Position numbers and translations under genes: made by a program. 64,000 bases of DNA from Chloroflexia bacterium SDU3-3 (GTDB lineage: Bacteria; Chloroflexota; Chloroflexia; Chloroflexales; Roseiflexaceae), in assembly GCA_009268125.1 (NCBI GenBank), contig WBOU01000004.1, forward strand, positions 84,494 through 148,493, written 5' to 3'. How positions within the stretch are numbered: the first letter of the stretch is position 1; each line of letters starts with the position of its first letter. Positions 26,145-34,681 of the stretch are shown here, piece after piece. Below the pieces are notes generated by a model that ran no database searches, was not told the DNA's origin, and worked only from the letters and a program-made list of their open reading frames with translations.

Positions 26145-26729
26145 ATGGAGATAACCCCACAGCTGCTGATCTCGGCCTACTGCCAGGGCGTGTTCCCCAT
26201 GGCCGTGGGCGAGGGCGACATCCGCTGGTACGACCCCGACCCCCGCGCGATCATCCCGCTCGACAGCGCCTTCCACGTGCCGCGCCGCCTGGCCCGCACT
26301 ATCCGCAACGACGGCTTCGAGGTGCGCGTCGACACCTGCTTCCGCCGCGTGATGGAGCTGTGCGCCGAGCCAGCCGCCGACCGCGACGGCACCTGGATCT
26401 CGCCCGAGCTGATCGACCGCTACACCGAGCTGCACCAGCTGGGCTTCGCCCACAGCGTGGAGACCTGGCGCGGCGGGCAGCTGGTGGGCGGGCTGTACGG
26501 CGTGGCGGTGCGCGGCCTGTTCGCGGGCGAGAGCATGTTCAGCCGCGAGGCCAACGCCAGCAAGGTGGCCCTGGTGGCGCTCATCCAGCGCCTGCGCGCG
26601 GGCGGCTTCGTGCTGCTCGACACCCAGTTCATCACCACCCACCTGGCGGGCTTCGGCGCCACCGAGATCCCCCGCGCCGAGTACCACCGCCGCCTGCACG
26701 CCGCCATCCAGGTCGAGGCCACGTTCTAG
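26145..26729 (+). CDS. aat: Leucyl/phenylalanyl-tRNA-protein transferase
   Basis: 194 residues from ATG 26145, chosen because AAAGG lies nine bases upstream; in-frame ATGs at 26127 and 26136 have no ribosome site. Family motifs: ISAYCQGVFPMA, IRWYDPDPRAIIPLD, HSVETWRGGQLVGGLYGVAVRGLFAGESMF and LLDTQFITTHLAGFGA. It adds Leu or Phe to N-terminal Arg/Lys and feeds the bacterial N-degron pathway (ClpS/ClpAP). A TATACT box lies near 26064. Its stop faces that of the HtrA-like gene eight bases away. Confidence 0.95.
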   Translation: MEITPQLLISAYCQGVFPMAVGEGDIRWYDPDPRAIIPLDSAFHVPRRLARTIRNDGFEVRVDTCFRRVMELCAEPAADRDGTWISPELIDRYTELHQLGFAHSVETWRGGQLVGGLYGVAVRGLFAGESMFSREANASKVALVALIQRLRAGGFVLLDTQFITTHLAGFGATEIPRAEYHRRLHAAIQVEATF

Positions 26730-26737
26730 GGCGCAGC

Positions 26738-27970
26738 CTACTTGGGCCGCGCCTCCAGCACTACCGTCAGGCGCTGCTCGGCACCGTCGCGCAGCACCGT
26801 CAGCGTCACGCTGTCGCCCACCGCCTTGGCCTGCTCGATGTAGCCGCGCAGGTCGGCCCCGCGCGCCACCTTCTGATCATCCACCGCCACGATGATGTCG
26901 CCCGCAAAGCTGCTGGTCTGCTCGCCCTCGCTCAGCTTGGCGTCGCCGCGCAGGCCCGCCTTCTCGGCGGGGCCGCCCGCGATCACGCTCACCACCATCA
27001 CGCCGCTGGCGGGCGCGATGCCGAACTGGCGGCGCAGCTGCGGGGTGATGTCGTTCATGCTCACGCCCAGCCAGGGGTGGCTGTAGGTGCCCGTGCGGAT
27101 GATCTGGGGCACCACGCGGCCCACCATGTCCGAGGGCACCGCGTAGCCGATGCCCTCAAAGCTGCCGCTCTCCGAGCTGATCGCGGTGTTCACGCCGATC
27201 ACCTGGCCGTAGATGTTCAGCAGCGGGCCGCCCGAGTTGCCGGGGTTGATCGCCGCGTCGGTCTGGATGATGTTGGGGATGCTGAAGCGCCCGCCGCTCT
27301 GCACCGCCGGGCCATCCAGGTCGCGCCCCAGCCCGCTGATCACGCCGATGGTCAGGGTGTTCTGCAGCCCGAAGGGGTTGCCGATCGCGATCGCCGTCTG
27401 CCCCACCGCCACATCGCCGGATGCGCCCAGGGCCAGCGGCGCGGTGCCCTGCGGCAGACTGCCCACCCGCACCACCGCCAGATCGCTGCCGGGGTCGGTG
27501 CCCACCAGCTCGGCGGGCACAGTGGTGCCGTCGGCGAAGCTCACCTGCAGCGTGTGCGCGTCCTCTACCACGTGGTTGTTGGTGACAATATGCCCCAGCT
27601 GGTCGTACAGAAAGCCCGACCCCTGGCCCAGCATCACATCGCCGCTGGGTGCGCGCTCGTCATCCACCAGCGGGTGCGTGCCCAGCACCTCGATCCGCAC
27701 CACCGCCGGGCTGGCCCGCCGATACAGCTCCACCATCAGCCGCTGCTGCTGCTCGATGGCGTTGGTGAGCGTGGCATCGATGGTGGGCGCGGGGCTGGCG
27801 CTGGTCAGCGGGCCGACCGTGCCCAGCGCCAGCGGCGTGGGCGCGGGGTCTTCCTCGGCACGGGCCTGGGTGGGCATGGGGCTGATCGTCGGGGTCTGCA
27901 CGCGCACATCTGGCAGCGAGCATGCGGCAAGCGAGAAGGTCAGGGCTATCAGGCTGATGCGGCGCAGCAT
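26738..27970 (-). CDS. HtrA/DegP-like serine protease lipoprotein with PDZ domain
   Basis: 410 residues from ATG 27970, with AAGGAA upstream. A lipoprotein signal peptide ends in the lipobox LAAC (about residue 17), so the enzyme is membrane-tethered outside the cytoplasm. A Pro/Thr-rich linker follows. The trypsin-like domain has the triad His in NNHVVED, Asp in GSDLAVVRV and Ser in NPGNSGGPL. A C-terminal PDZ domain (about 300-400, LGVSMNDITPQLRRQFGI...GLRGDAKL) selects misfolded substrates. The single PDZ resembles DegS/HhoA-type proteins rather than DegP. Confidence 0.92.
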   Translation of the reverse strand: MLRRISLIALTFSLAACSLPDVRVQTPTISPMPTQARAEEDPAPTPLALGTVGPLTSASPAPTIDATLTNAIEQQQRLMVELYRRASPAVVRIEVLGTHPLVDDERAPSGDVMLGQGSGFLYDQLGHIVTNNHVVEDAHTLQVSFADGTTVPAELVGTDPGSDLAVVRVGSLPQGTAPLALGASGDVAVGQTAIAIGNPFGLQNTLTIGVISGLGRDLDGPAVQSGGRFSIPNIIQTDAAINPGNSGGPLLNIYGQVIGVNTAISSESGSFEGIGYAVPSDMVGRVVPQIIRTGTYSHPWLGVSMNDITPQLRRQFGIAPASGVMVVSVIAGGPAEKAGLRGDAKLSEGEQTSSFAGDIIVAVDDQKVARGADLRGYIEQAKAVGDSVTLTVLRDGAEQRLTVVLEARPK

Positions 27971-28183
27971 AGAGGGTTCCTTGTATCGGTGCGGCGGCTC
28001 CCGCACGTGCTCACAGGTATTATACCGAGGAGCAGCAGGGTTTAGGAAAAAAGGCCGCCGCGCCAGCTTCGCCTCGCCGCTGCGGGTGTGAGTATGGCCA
28101 GCCGCCAGCTATCGCGCACCTTCGCTGGATGGGCGAGGCCGCTGTTTTTCACAAAAAAGAGCGCGCTATCTTCCAATTAAGAT

Positions 28184-28356
28184 ACTTAGGCTTCCGACAA
28201 TGGTGCTTAAGCTTCCGGCAATGGTGCTTAAGCTTCCGGCGATGGTGCTTAAGCTTCCGGCGATGGTACTTAAGCTTCCGGCAATGGTGCTTAAGCTTCC
28301 GGCAATGGTGCTTAAGCTTCCGGCAATGGCGCTTAAGCTTCCGGCAATGGTGCTGT
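28184..28356. repeat. 21-bp minisatellite, eight copies
   Basis: The unit GCTTCCGGCAATGGTGCTTAA (21 bases) recurs at 28190, 28211, 28232, 28253, 28274, 28295, 28316 and 28337 with only scattered substitutions (A/G, C/T). Each copy carries overlapping CTTAAG and AAGCTT palindromes. Because 21 is divisible by three, both strands read as open heptad repeats (FRQWCLS or HCRKLKH), but I see no ribosome site or protein family. It lies in the large gap 27971-28919. Confidence 0.9.
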
Positions 28357-28469
28357 TCCGATCGCACGCATGATAGGCCGCATTTTTATACGATAGGTCC
28401 GATACATAGTATCTTCAGCAAAACAGGTGTGCCGCTCAGCAGGTATCACTTTCTACGGCATTTCCGCGT

Positions 28470-28615
28470 CGGGCCACCGCTTGCCACTTCGATAATAATG
28501 GTTCCTCTGAGTTATTTGGTGTGCCCGACGCAGGTGGCGGCTCGGGGCCTGCCCCGAGCACCCCCGCCATGGGGCGATGCCCCTCAATAGGTGTCGCTTT
28601 TGAGGCTGCTTCCGC
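28470..28615 (-). repeat. Composite dispersed repeat, copy C (3' module)
   Basis: On the minus strand it reads GCGACACCTATTGAGGGGCA, then a GC hairpin tail and AGAGGAACCATTATTATCGA. Copy E at 44.3 kb has the same order with a few changes. Confidence 0.7.
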
Positions 28616-28669
28616 GTTGTTTTTGGGTCGCCCCAACCGTAGGCAATGCTTGGAGCGTTGCGCGGTTGG

Positions 28670-28912
28670 GGCAACCGGCTGCGGCTTCGATGATAATGGT
28701 TCCTCTTTGTTGGTTGGTGACAGCCCTGTGCGGGCGGCACCAAGGGCTCCGCGCCCTTGGAACCCCGCCAGGGGCATCGCCCCTTGGAACCCCAATTTTG
28801 AGCGTTCCTATGCTGTTTCCTGGCTGCTGGTGTTCGTGCATATGGCCATCAAAACATCAGCGGCACCTTCGCCGCATGGGCCAGGTGGGTAGGGTTTTGG
28901 TGGTGAAAAATC
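28670..28912 (-). repeat. Composite dispersed repeat, copy B (inverted)
   Basis: On the minus strand: TTTTCACCACCAAAACCCTA, CCACCTGGCCCATGCGGCGA, ATGGCCATATGCACGAACAC, GGAACGCTCAAAATTGGGGT, then AGAGGAACCATTATCATCGA. This is the same series as copies A and D. Together with copy C and the minisatellite it makes the gap 28.1-28.9 kb a repeat island without a supported gene. Confidence 0.75.
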
Positions 28913-28919
28913 TTCGCCC

Positions 28920-29396
28920 CTAGGCTGGGGTTAAACGACGCTGGCCGCCCCACACCGAGAGCAGGGCCAGCCCGCCCAGCAGCCCGGCCAGCGCGCCGTT
29001 GGCCAGCAGCGCCCACAGCGGGGCCGCTGGCCAGCCCACGATCTCGGCGGGCCAGAGCAGGAATGCCAGCACGCCCAGCAGCACGCGCAGCGGCACGGGC
29101 AGCCCGAGGTAGGGGCGCAGGCCAGGCGCGAAGCGCAGCAGCAGCCAGGCCGCCCACAGCCCCACCGTCGCACCCCAGCAGCGCGCGCACACCGCCATGG
29201 GGTAGCCCAGCAGCACATACGACTTGGCCGGGGTCGGGCAGACATAGCGCGAGAGCAGGTCGCGGGCCAGCGCGCCCGAGTCGGCCAGGCCCCACACGCC
29301 CGTGGCCTGGAACAGCGGCGCGATCAGCGGCCCCAAAAACAGCACGCTCATGGCCAGCAGCAGCGGCCACTCGGCCCGCAGGGCACGGGCCGTCAT
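28920..29396 (-). CDS. DUF2085 membrane protein
   Basis: 158 residues with four to five hydrophobic segments. The conserved DUF2085 region is present: a Cys in RYVCPTPAKS and the CxxC of MAVCARCWGATVGLW, the likely metal or disulfide site. Function is unknown. Its ATG overlaps the crtB stop (ATGA-type overlap, 29393-29396), so it is cotranscribed and translationally coupled with phytoene synthase. Confidence 0.75.
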   Translation of the reverse strand: MTARALRAEWPLLLAMSVLFLGPLIAPLFQATGVWGLADSGALARDLLSRYVCPTPAKSYVLLGYPMAVCARCWGATVGLWAAWLLLRFAPGLRPYLGLPVPLRVLLGVLAFLLWPAEIVGWPAAPLWALLANGALAGLLGGLALLSVWGGQRRLTPA

Positions 29397-30388
29397 CGGT
29401 GGCCCCCTCGGCGCAGCCGCCGCGCCACGCCGGGCAGCGCCATCAGCTTCTCGCCCAGCGAAAGGTGGGCGCGGCGCGTGAACACGTCGTAGTCATTCGC
29501 CACGATCTTCTCCAGGATGCCTCGGTAGACCTGCGCCGCCGCGCCCACGGCCAGCTGGCTATCCTCGCTCAGCAGCAGAATGCCCGGCCAGGCCTCCTCG
29601 TACAGCGCGTGGGCGCGCTCGATCTCGAAGCGCATCAGGGCGCGGAATCGCTCGTCGCGCCGCCCCGCCAGGATGTCCTCGTCGCTCAGGCCGAAGCGGG
29701 CCAGATCCTCCTGCGGGATGTAGATCCGCCCGCGCCGCGCGTCCTCGCCCACATCCCGCAGGATGTTGGTGAGCTGCAGCGCGATGCCCAGGCTGACCGC
29801 GTAGGGCCGCGCCCCCTCGCGCGAGCCGATGATGTACATGGAGAGCAGGCCCACCACCGAGGCCACGCGGTAGCAGTAGAGCCACAGGTCGTCGAAGCTA
29901 GCGTAGCGGCTGACGCTCAGATCCATGGCCACCCCAGCCAGCAGCTCATCCACCAGCGGCTGGGGCACCTGATAGCGCTGGCGGATGGCCGACCATGCCA
30001 GCAGCACGGGGTCGTGCGCGGGCGGCACCGGCGCGTGCACGCGGGCCACCCAGTGGGCCAGCGAGCGGTGCGGGTTCTCGCTGGCCCCATCCACCAGATC
30101 ATCGCTGGTGCGGCACAGCGCATAGAGCGCGCGGATGCCCTGGCGCTTCTCGGCGGGCAGCAGCTGGGTGCTCAGGTAGAAGCTGCGCGAATGCATGCGG
30201 GTGATCTCTGCGCATGTCCGCAGCGCCGCCTCAAGCGAGATCGGGGCATGCGCATGATCGGCGGCGTGCGCATCGTGCTCGGGCACATGTCGACGTAGCC
30301 CCTCTAGCAGGGCTAGGGCATCACCAGGGGGAACCTGCCGCAGCCCATGGACAGGCCGCACCCAGTGCTGAGGATGAGAGAGTGACAC
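29393..30388 (-). CDS. crtB: Phytoene/squalene synthase family enzyme
   Basis: 331 residues from GTG 30388, preceded by AAGGAG at six bases; earlier ATGs (30421, 30475) lack a site. It condenses two prenyl diphosphates, most likely two GGPP to phytoene. The first Asp-rich motif is RTSDDLVDG and the second NILRDVGEDARRGRIYIPQE. The N-terminal 40 residues are longer than usual and His-rich (EHDAHAADHAHAP). It lies directly downstream of carH, fitting light-induced carotenoid synthesis. No crtI or other carotenoid gene is in the window, so squalene-type activity is not excluded. Confidence 0.85.
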   Translation of the reverse strand: MSLSHPQHWVRPVHGLRQVPPGDALALLEGLRRHVPEHDAHAADHAHAPISLEAALRTCAEITRMHSRSFYLSTQLLPAEKRQGIRALYALCRTSDDLVDGASENPHRSLAHWVARVHAPVPPAHDPVLLAWSAIRQRYQVPQPLVDELLAGVAMDLSVSRYASFDDLWLYCYRVASVVGLLSMYIIGSREGARPYAVSLGIALQLTNILRDVGEDARRGRIYIPQEDLARFGLSDEDILAGRRDERFRALMRFEIERAHALYEEAWPGILLLSEDSQLAVGAAAQVYRGILEKIVANDYDVFTRRAHLSLGEKLMALPGVARRLRRGGHR

Positions 30389-30584
30389 GCGCGTCTCCTT
30401 CCACAAACTTGCCACGATACCCATAGGGCGCGCCAGCGTTCGTTGCGCAGGGCATAGCAAGGCATGGCGGCACATGCCGTGCCACGTATGTCTGGCTGGC
30501 TATCCTGCTGGGGCTTGGTTGGGGTGAGGTGTGCTGCAGCGCTCGCAAGTCGGGCGCTCTATGGGCGTTACGCAGAAGGTACGT

Positions 30585-31583
30585 CTAGAGGCCGCCAGTG
30601 GATGTAGCCTGCAAACGCTGGCCCAGGATGGCGACCAGCTCGCGGGCATCGGCCCCGAGGAAGATGCCGGGGATCGAGTCGCGCAGCGCCGGGGCGTCGT
30701 TAAACACCCGCCCGCCAAAGCCGATCAGCACGCCGGGGTGGCTGCGGCGCAGCGCGCTAGCCACATCGGCCACCTGGGCGGCGGTCTCGGGCATGGAGGC
30801 CGAGAGGCAGACGATAGTGGGGCGTAGCGTGGCCACGGTGGCCTCAAGATCGGCCATAGGCACCTGCGCGCCCAGGTAGATCACGCTCCAGCCGCGGCGC
30901 GCCAGAAACAGCGCCACGACTAGCGCGCCCAGGTCGTGCAGCTCGCTGGGGGCGCAGGCCACCACCGCGCGGCTCTGGCCCGCCTGCCGGTCGAACAGGC
31001 CGAGCAGCCCCGAGAGCTTGCGGCGGATGAACTGGCTGGCGAAATGCTCGGTGGCCACGTTGATCTCGTGGCGGTGCCAGCGCTCGCCCACATCCACCAG
31101 CGCGGGCTGCACCAGCGACACCAGCACATCCTCCAGCGGGTGCATGGCGAAGGCCTCGCTCAGCAGGCGCTCGGCCCCCGCCGAGTCGAATCGGGTGAGC
31201 AGATCGGCCAGCTGGGTGGCCATGTGCGCCATGGGCTGCGGCGCATCGACGAGGGCTGGGGCGCTCGCGCCGCACTGGCAATCGAGGGCGGCGGCCAGCT
31301 GCTGGATGGCCTGGCTGATGTTCATGCCGCCTGCCGTGCGATCGCGCAGCCAGCGGATGACCGCCATGTCGCGCTCGGAGTACAGCCGGTGACCGCCTGC
31401 CGTACGCTGCGGGCAGGGGATGCCATAGCGCCGCTCCCACGCGCGGAAGGTGTCGGCTGGTACCACTGTCTCGCGCACCACCGCCTTGGTGTTGAAGGCG
31501 GGTGTGGCGGCATAGTGGCTAAACGAGGGGACGCTGCTCAGGGCGCTGTCCCCGTCGCGGCCCGCTGGGTGTGTAGGCTCCAT
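30585..31583 (-). CDS. carH: CarH-type MerR regulator with cobalamin-binding domain
   Basis: 332 residues from ATG 31583. A MerR winged helix (about 28-95: TFRAWERRYGIPCPQRTAGGH...YSERD) is followed by the B12-binding helix bundle with the CarH signature W-x9-E-H (Trp169, Glu179, His180). A Rossmann cobalamin domain has ligand His216 in SELHDLG. CarH binds AdoCbl, represses carotenoid genes in the dark as a tetramer, and falls apart in light. The target is probably crtB, 200 bases downstream on the same strand; the adenosyltransferase that makes AdoCbl lies two genes upstream. Confidence 0.9.
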   Translation of the reverse strand: MEPTHPAGRDGDSALSSVPSFSHYAATPAFNTKAVVRETVVPADTFRAWERRYGIPCPQRTAGGHRLYSERDMAVIRWLRDRTAGGMNISQAIQQLAAALDCQCGASAPALVDAPQPMAHMATQLADLLTRFDSAGAERLLSEAFAMHPLEDVLVSLVQPALVDVGERWHRHEINVATEHFASQFIRRKLSGLLGLFDRQAGQSRAVVACAPSELHDLGALVVALFLARRGWSVIYLGAQVPMADLEATVATLRPTIVCLSASMPETAAQVADVASALRRSHPGVLIGFGGRVFNDAPALRDSIPGIFLGADARELVAILGQRLQATSTGGL

Positions 31584-31621
31584 CTGCTTCTTTTCCCTTG
31601 CCCTATGGCGTCTGCACGGGT

Positions 31622-31651
31622 AGTGTAGCATAGCAGGTCGGGCTATGTCAA
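31622..31651 (-). promoter_or_regulatory. Promoter of carH
   Basis: On the minus strand TTGACA (31646-31651), an 18-base spacer and TACACT (31622-31627). The upstream TTGTGCGG/TGTGCAAAAC sequence is a candidate CarH operator, but no clear dyad is visible. Confidence 0.65.
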
Positions 31652-31690
31652 TGTTTTGCACAGAAACCGCACAATTTACGCAAAGAAATA

Positions 31691-31719
31691 GCCGCCGCAT
31701 GGGCTGCCCATGCGGCGGC
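31691..31719 (-). terminator. Terminator of the BNR-repeat gene
   Basis: Arms GCCGCCGCATGGGC and GCCCATGCGGCGGC. On the minus strand TATTTCTTTG follows. It lies 12 bases beyond the stop at 31732. Confidence 0.75.
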
Positions 31720-31731
31720 GTGGTAGGGGTG

Positions 31732-32370
31732 CTAGGCGATGCGGGTGGCCACAATCGAGCGAATGGGCGGCAGATCGCGCTTGAGGATCTGCCAGGTACG
31801 CCCGCGATCTGTCGAGACGGCCAGCTCGCCAGCCGCGCTGCCCACGTAGGCCGTATCCATGTGGTAGCGCGCCACGGTCAGCGCGGTCGCCTCGTCGGTC
31901 AGCGGCGGCTCGACGACCTGCCACGCCACGCCGCCATCCTCGCTGCGAGCCAGCGCCGCGCCGCGCGCCTCGATCGCCACCGGCGCGTTGCCCGGCAGCG
32001 TGACGGCCAGCGGGCGGGGCGCATCGGCGCGGTCAAGCGCTGCCCAGGTGCGGCCAGCATCCTCGCTGCGCTGCCAGCCGCCCTCGCCGAACGCCTCGAC
32101 CAGCTCGGGCGACTCGCGCGGCCCCTGCAGCGCGCTCACGCCGCTGGTGAAGATCTGCAGCCAGCTCTGGCCACCGTCGGAGCTGCGCCACAGGCCGCCC
32201 GGCCCACCCACCAGCACCACCTGGGGGTTCTCGATCAGCGGCCACACCGCCAGAGCATGCATGCCCTGCAGCTCGTGGCCGATCTTCAGCCAGCGCCCGC
32301 TGGCGCCCGGGTCGCTGAAGATCAGCACGCCGTCATCAGTCCCAACAAATAGCAGACCTGCCTTGGCCAT
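31732..32370 (-). CDS. BNR/Asp-box beta-propeller protein
   Basis: 212 residues, no signal peptide. Four Asp-box motifs of the S-x-D-x-G-x-x-W type are visible: SSDGGQSW, SEDAGRTW, SEDGGVAW and STDRGRTW. These mark blades of a small sialidase/WD-like propeller. No catalytic sialidase Arg triad or Tyr/Glu pair is evident, so a binding or scaffold role is more likely. It lies between the adenosyltransferase and carH on the same strand. Confidence 0.75.
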   Translation of the reverse strand: MAKAGLLFVGTDDGVLIFSDPGASGRWLKIGHELQGMHALAVWPLIENPQVVLVGGPGGLWRSSDGGQSWLQIFTSGVSALQGPRESPELVEAFGEGGWQRSEDAGRTWAALDRADAPRPLAVTLPGNAPVAIEARGAALARSEDGGVAWQVVEPPLTDEATALTVARYHMDTAYVGSAAGELAVSTDRGRTWQILKRDLPPIRSIVATRIA

Positions 32371-32402
32371 CTCTCTCCCTCTCCTTCGCCTAGCGCGCCA
32401 GG

Positions 32403-32951
32403 CTACTCGGCAATATCTTTCGCAATGGTCGAGCGCGCCCCGGCGGCGGCATCCTCGAAGCGGGCCAGCCCAAACAGCATCGATGAGAGTCGGTTGACGT
32501 AGACCAGGCCGCTGGTGCTGGGCAGCTCGGCCTCGTGCAGCAGCCGGGCCAGCACGCGCTCGGCCCGCCGCACCACCGTACGGGCCACATCCAGCGCCGC
32601 CCCCGCCACGCTATCGCCCGAGGCCACAAACTCCTTGGGGATGCTCACCTTGGGGTCAAGGTCGGCGATAATCTGCTCCAGCGCGGCCACGTGCTCGTCG
32701 GTCAGGCGGGGCACCCCGGCGCTGCGCCCGGCGATGGTGGCGATATCGGCCATCAGCAGGTAGAGGTCGCGCTGGGCGTGGATCACCGCGTGGCGGGTCT
32801 CCTCGCGCTGGGCGTGGGCGCGGGCCAGACCCAGGGCGGCGCTGGCCTCATCCAGCGTGCCCAGCGCCTCGGGGCGCAGGTCGTACTTGGGGATGCGCGG
32901 CCCACCCAGCAGATCGGTGTAGCCGTCGTCGCCGCGTCGGGTGTAGAACAT
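32403..32951 (-). CDS. Cob(I)alamin adenosyltransferase, PduO type
   Basis: 182 residues from ATG 32951, with AAAGGAG ten bases upstream. The N-terminal ATP-binding motif TRRGDDGYTDLLGG and the later PSTSGLVYVNRLSS..F..AR region define the PduO/MMAB family. It transfers adenosyl from ATP to cob(I)alamin, giving AdoCbl. The nearby CarH photoreceptor needs AdoCbl, so the genes form a plausible functional group. Confidence 0.9.
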   Translation of the reverse strand: MFYTRRGDDGYTDLLGGPRIPKYDLRPEALGTLDEASAALGLARAHAQREETRHAVIHAQRDLYLLMADIATIAGRSAGVPRLTDEHVAALEQIIADLDPKVSIPKEFVASGDSVAGAALDVARTVVRRAERVLARLLHEAELPSTSGLVYVNRLSSMLFGLARFEDAAAGARSTIAKDIAE

Positions 32952-33135
32952 AGGGCATCGCTCCTTTTGCTTGCAGAAACAGCGCGACCGCAGGGAGTGC
33001 CCGCACGTGCGCCGCAGCGCAGAGGTCGGCACCCCCTGCGGTCATCGCGCAGGGTGCAAAGCTTGTGGTATCTATCGGGGCGTGCCGCCGTGCTGCATCA
33101 AGATGATACGAGCAGAAGGGCGCGGCGGATCTCCG

Positions 33136-34146
33136 CTAGTGTGAGGGGCCGCCGACCGATGCGGCGATCGTGCCATCGCTCTCGATATCGGGTAGGTGCA
33201 GCTGGCCAGTCTGGATGAGCTGCACAAAGCGCTCGATCATCCCCGGCTCCCACTGAGTGCCAGCGCCGCTGCGCAGCCTGCGGATGGCCTCCTCCTGGGG
33301 CAGCGCGGCGCGGTAGGGGCGATCGGTGGTCATGGCATCGTACGAGTCGGCGATCGCCACGATCCGCGCGCCGATCGGGATGTCATCGCCCGCCAGTCCG
33401 TCGGGGTAGCCGCCGCCGTCCCAGCGCTCGTGGTGGTGGCGCACGATCGGCGCGACCTCCTGGGCGAAGCGCATCTGCGAGACGATCCGCGCGCCGATCG
33501 CGGGGTGCTTCTCCATCTGCTCGCGCTCGTCGGCGGTCAGCACATCCGGCTTGGTGAGGATGGCCTCGCTCACGCCGATCTTGCCGATGTCGTGCAGGAT
33601 GCCGCCGTAGCGCACGGCGCGCACGGTGTCGTCATCCAGATCGAGCGCCATGGCCAGCTGCTCGCTGTAGTGCTTCAGGCGCTGCAGGTGGCCCTCGGTG
33701 TAGGCATCTTTTTCCTCGATCGCCATGGCCAACATGAAGATCACGCTCTCGGTGTGCTCAAGCTGGTCGGTCAGCCGCTTGATGCGCAGCTGCGACTTGA
33801 TCCTGGCGCGCAGCATGCTCTGCTCGAAGGGCTTGGAGAGGAAGTCGTCGGCCCCGACCTCCATCCCGCGCTTGCGGTGCTCGAAGTCATCCTGGCCGGT
33901 CAGCATGGTGATGGGGATGAGCGCGGTATGCTCATCGTTCTTGAGCTTCTGGCATACCGTGAAGCCATCGATCAGCGGCATCATCACATCAAGCAGAATC
34001 AAATCCGGCTTCTGGCGATCCACAATATCGAGCGCCTCGGCACCGTTCCGGGCCGTTATGACGTTGTAGCCATCCCGCGTCAGCAGGCGGGAGAGGACAT
34101 CGATAATTGCTGGCTCGTCATCGACAACGAGAATGCGCGCAGGCAT
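33136..34146 (-). CDS. Response regulator with HD-GYP output domain
   Basis: 336 residues. The N-terminal receiver is intact (VVDDEPA, LLDVMMPLIDG with the phospho-Asp, LTGQ and LSKPF with the conserved Lys). The C-terminal HD-GYP phosphodiesterase (about 140-320) has HLQRLKHYSE, ILHDIGKIG, HHHERWDGGGYPDG and IVAIADSYDAMTTDRPYR, the full metal and GYP set. It likely hydrolyses cyclic di-GMP under control of an unseen kinase. A TATACT box (34261-34266, minus) lies 115 bases upstream. Confidence 0.92.
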   Translation of the reverse strand: MPARILVVDDEPAIIDVLSRLLTRDGYNVITARNGAEALDIVDRQKPDLILLDVMMPLIDGFTVCQKLKNDEHTALIPITMLTGQDDFEHRKRGMEVGADDFLSKPFEQSMLRARIKSQLRIKRLTDQLEHTESVIFMLAMAIEEKDAYTEGHLQRLKHYSEQLAMALDLDDDTVRAVRYGGILHDIGKIGVSEAILTKPDVLTADEREQMEKHPAIGARIVSQMRFAQEVAPIVRHHHERWDGGGYPDGLAGDDIPIGARIVAIADSYDAMTTDRPYRAALPQEEAIRRLRSGAGTQWEPGMIERFVQLIQTGQLHLPDIESDGTIAASVGGPSH

Positions 34147-34300
34147 AGCTGCCCCTCCTCACGGTGTGGATGTTTGGCAGAAAATCAGGCCCACTGGCGA
34201 AAGCGTTTCGATAGGCGCAGGCCCAAGGGAAATGTGTCAACAGAGTCAAAACCTGCCACTAGTATACCATGATTACTCGTGCTATGAGTGCAAATCGCAG

Positions 34301-34681
34301 CTATGCCGCTAGGTTTTCGGCGCTGCCGCTGGATGCATCTATCTGTAATAGTGGGGGGGAGGAACACGTGCCGAGCACAAAGCGATCCATGTCGTGCACC
34401 AGGCGGGCAAGATCGAGCATGGCGTAGGAGGGGGAGAGCGCCACCAGCTTGGGTCGGGCCTTGTACCAGTTGCGCTTCAGCCCGCGCCCGTTGCCGCGCT
34501 GCCAGTGCACCAGGGCGGCGGCGGCCTGGATCAGGCCCTGGTAGAAGGTGGCCTGCGGCTCGGGCGCGCCGAGCCAGCACTGCTCCCATGCCTCGTGGGC
34601 ATGCCAGTAGCGCTGCTGGTTGAAGAGGGCGATACCCTGGTGGTGGGCATCGCCGATAGGCGCGGGCTGGCCGCTAGTCAT
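34301..34681 (-). CDS. DUF309 domain protein
   Basis: 126 residues from ATG 34681, overlapping the end of the rhodanese gene by eight bases. The family core FNQQRYWHAHEAWEQCWLG and TFYQGLIQAAAALVHWQRGN is plain; the HE..E pattern resembles a metal-binding helical bundle. Function is unknown. The overlap shows translational coupling with the rhodanese gene. Confidence 0.8.
   Translation of the reverse strand: MTSGQPAPIGDAHHQGIALFNQQRYWHAHEAWEQCWLGAPEPQATFYQGLIQAAAALVHWQRGNGRGLKRNWYKARPKLVALSPSYAMLDLARLVHDMDRFVLGTCSSPPLLQIDASSGSAENLAA

Noticed and set aside
28184..28356. CRISPR array
   Set aside because: The units abut without unique spacers, and no cas gene is present.
28129..28590. Open frames (FRQWCLS and HCRKLKH heptads) across the minisatellite
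   Set aside because: They follow from a 21-base period being divisible by three. No ribosome site, no family, and both strands are open alike.
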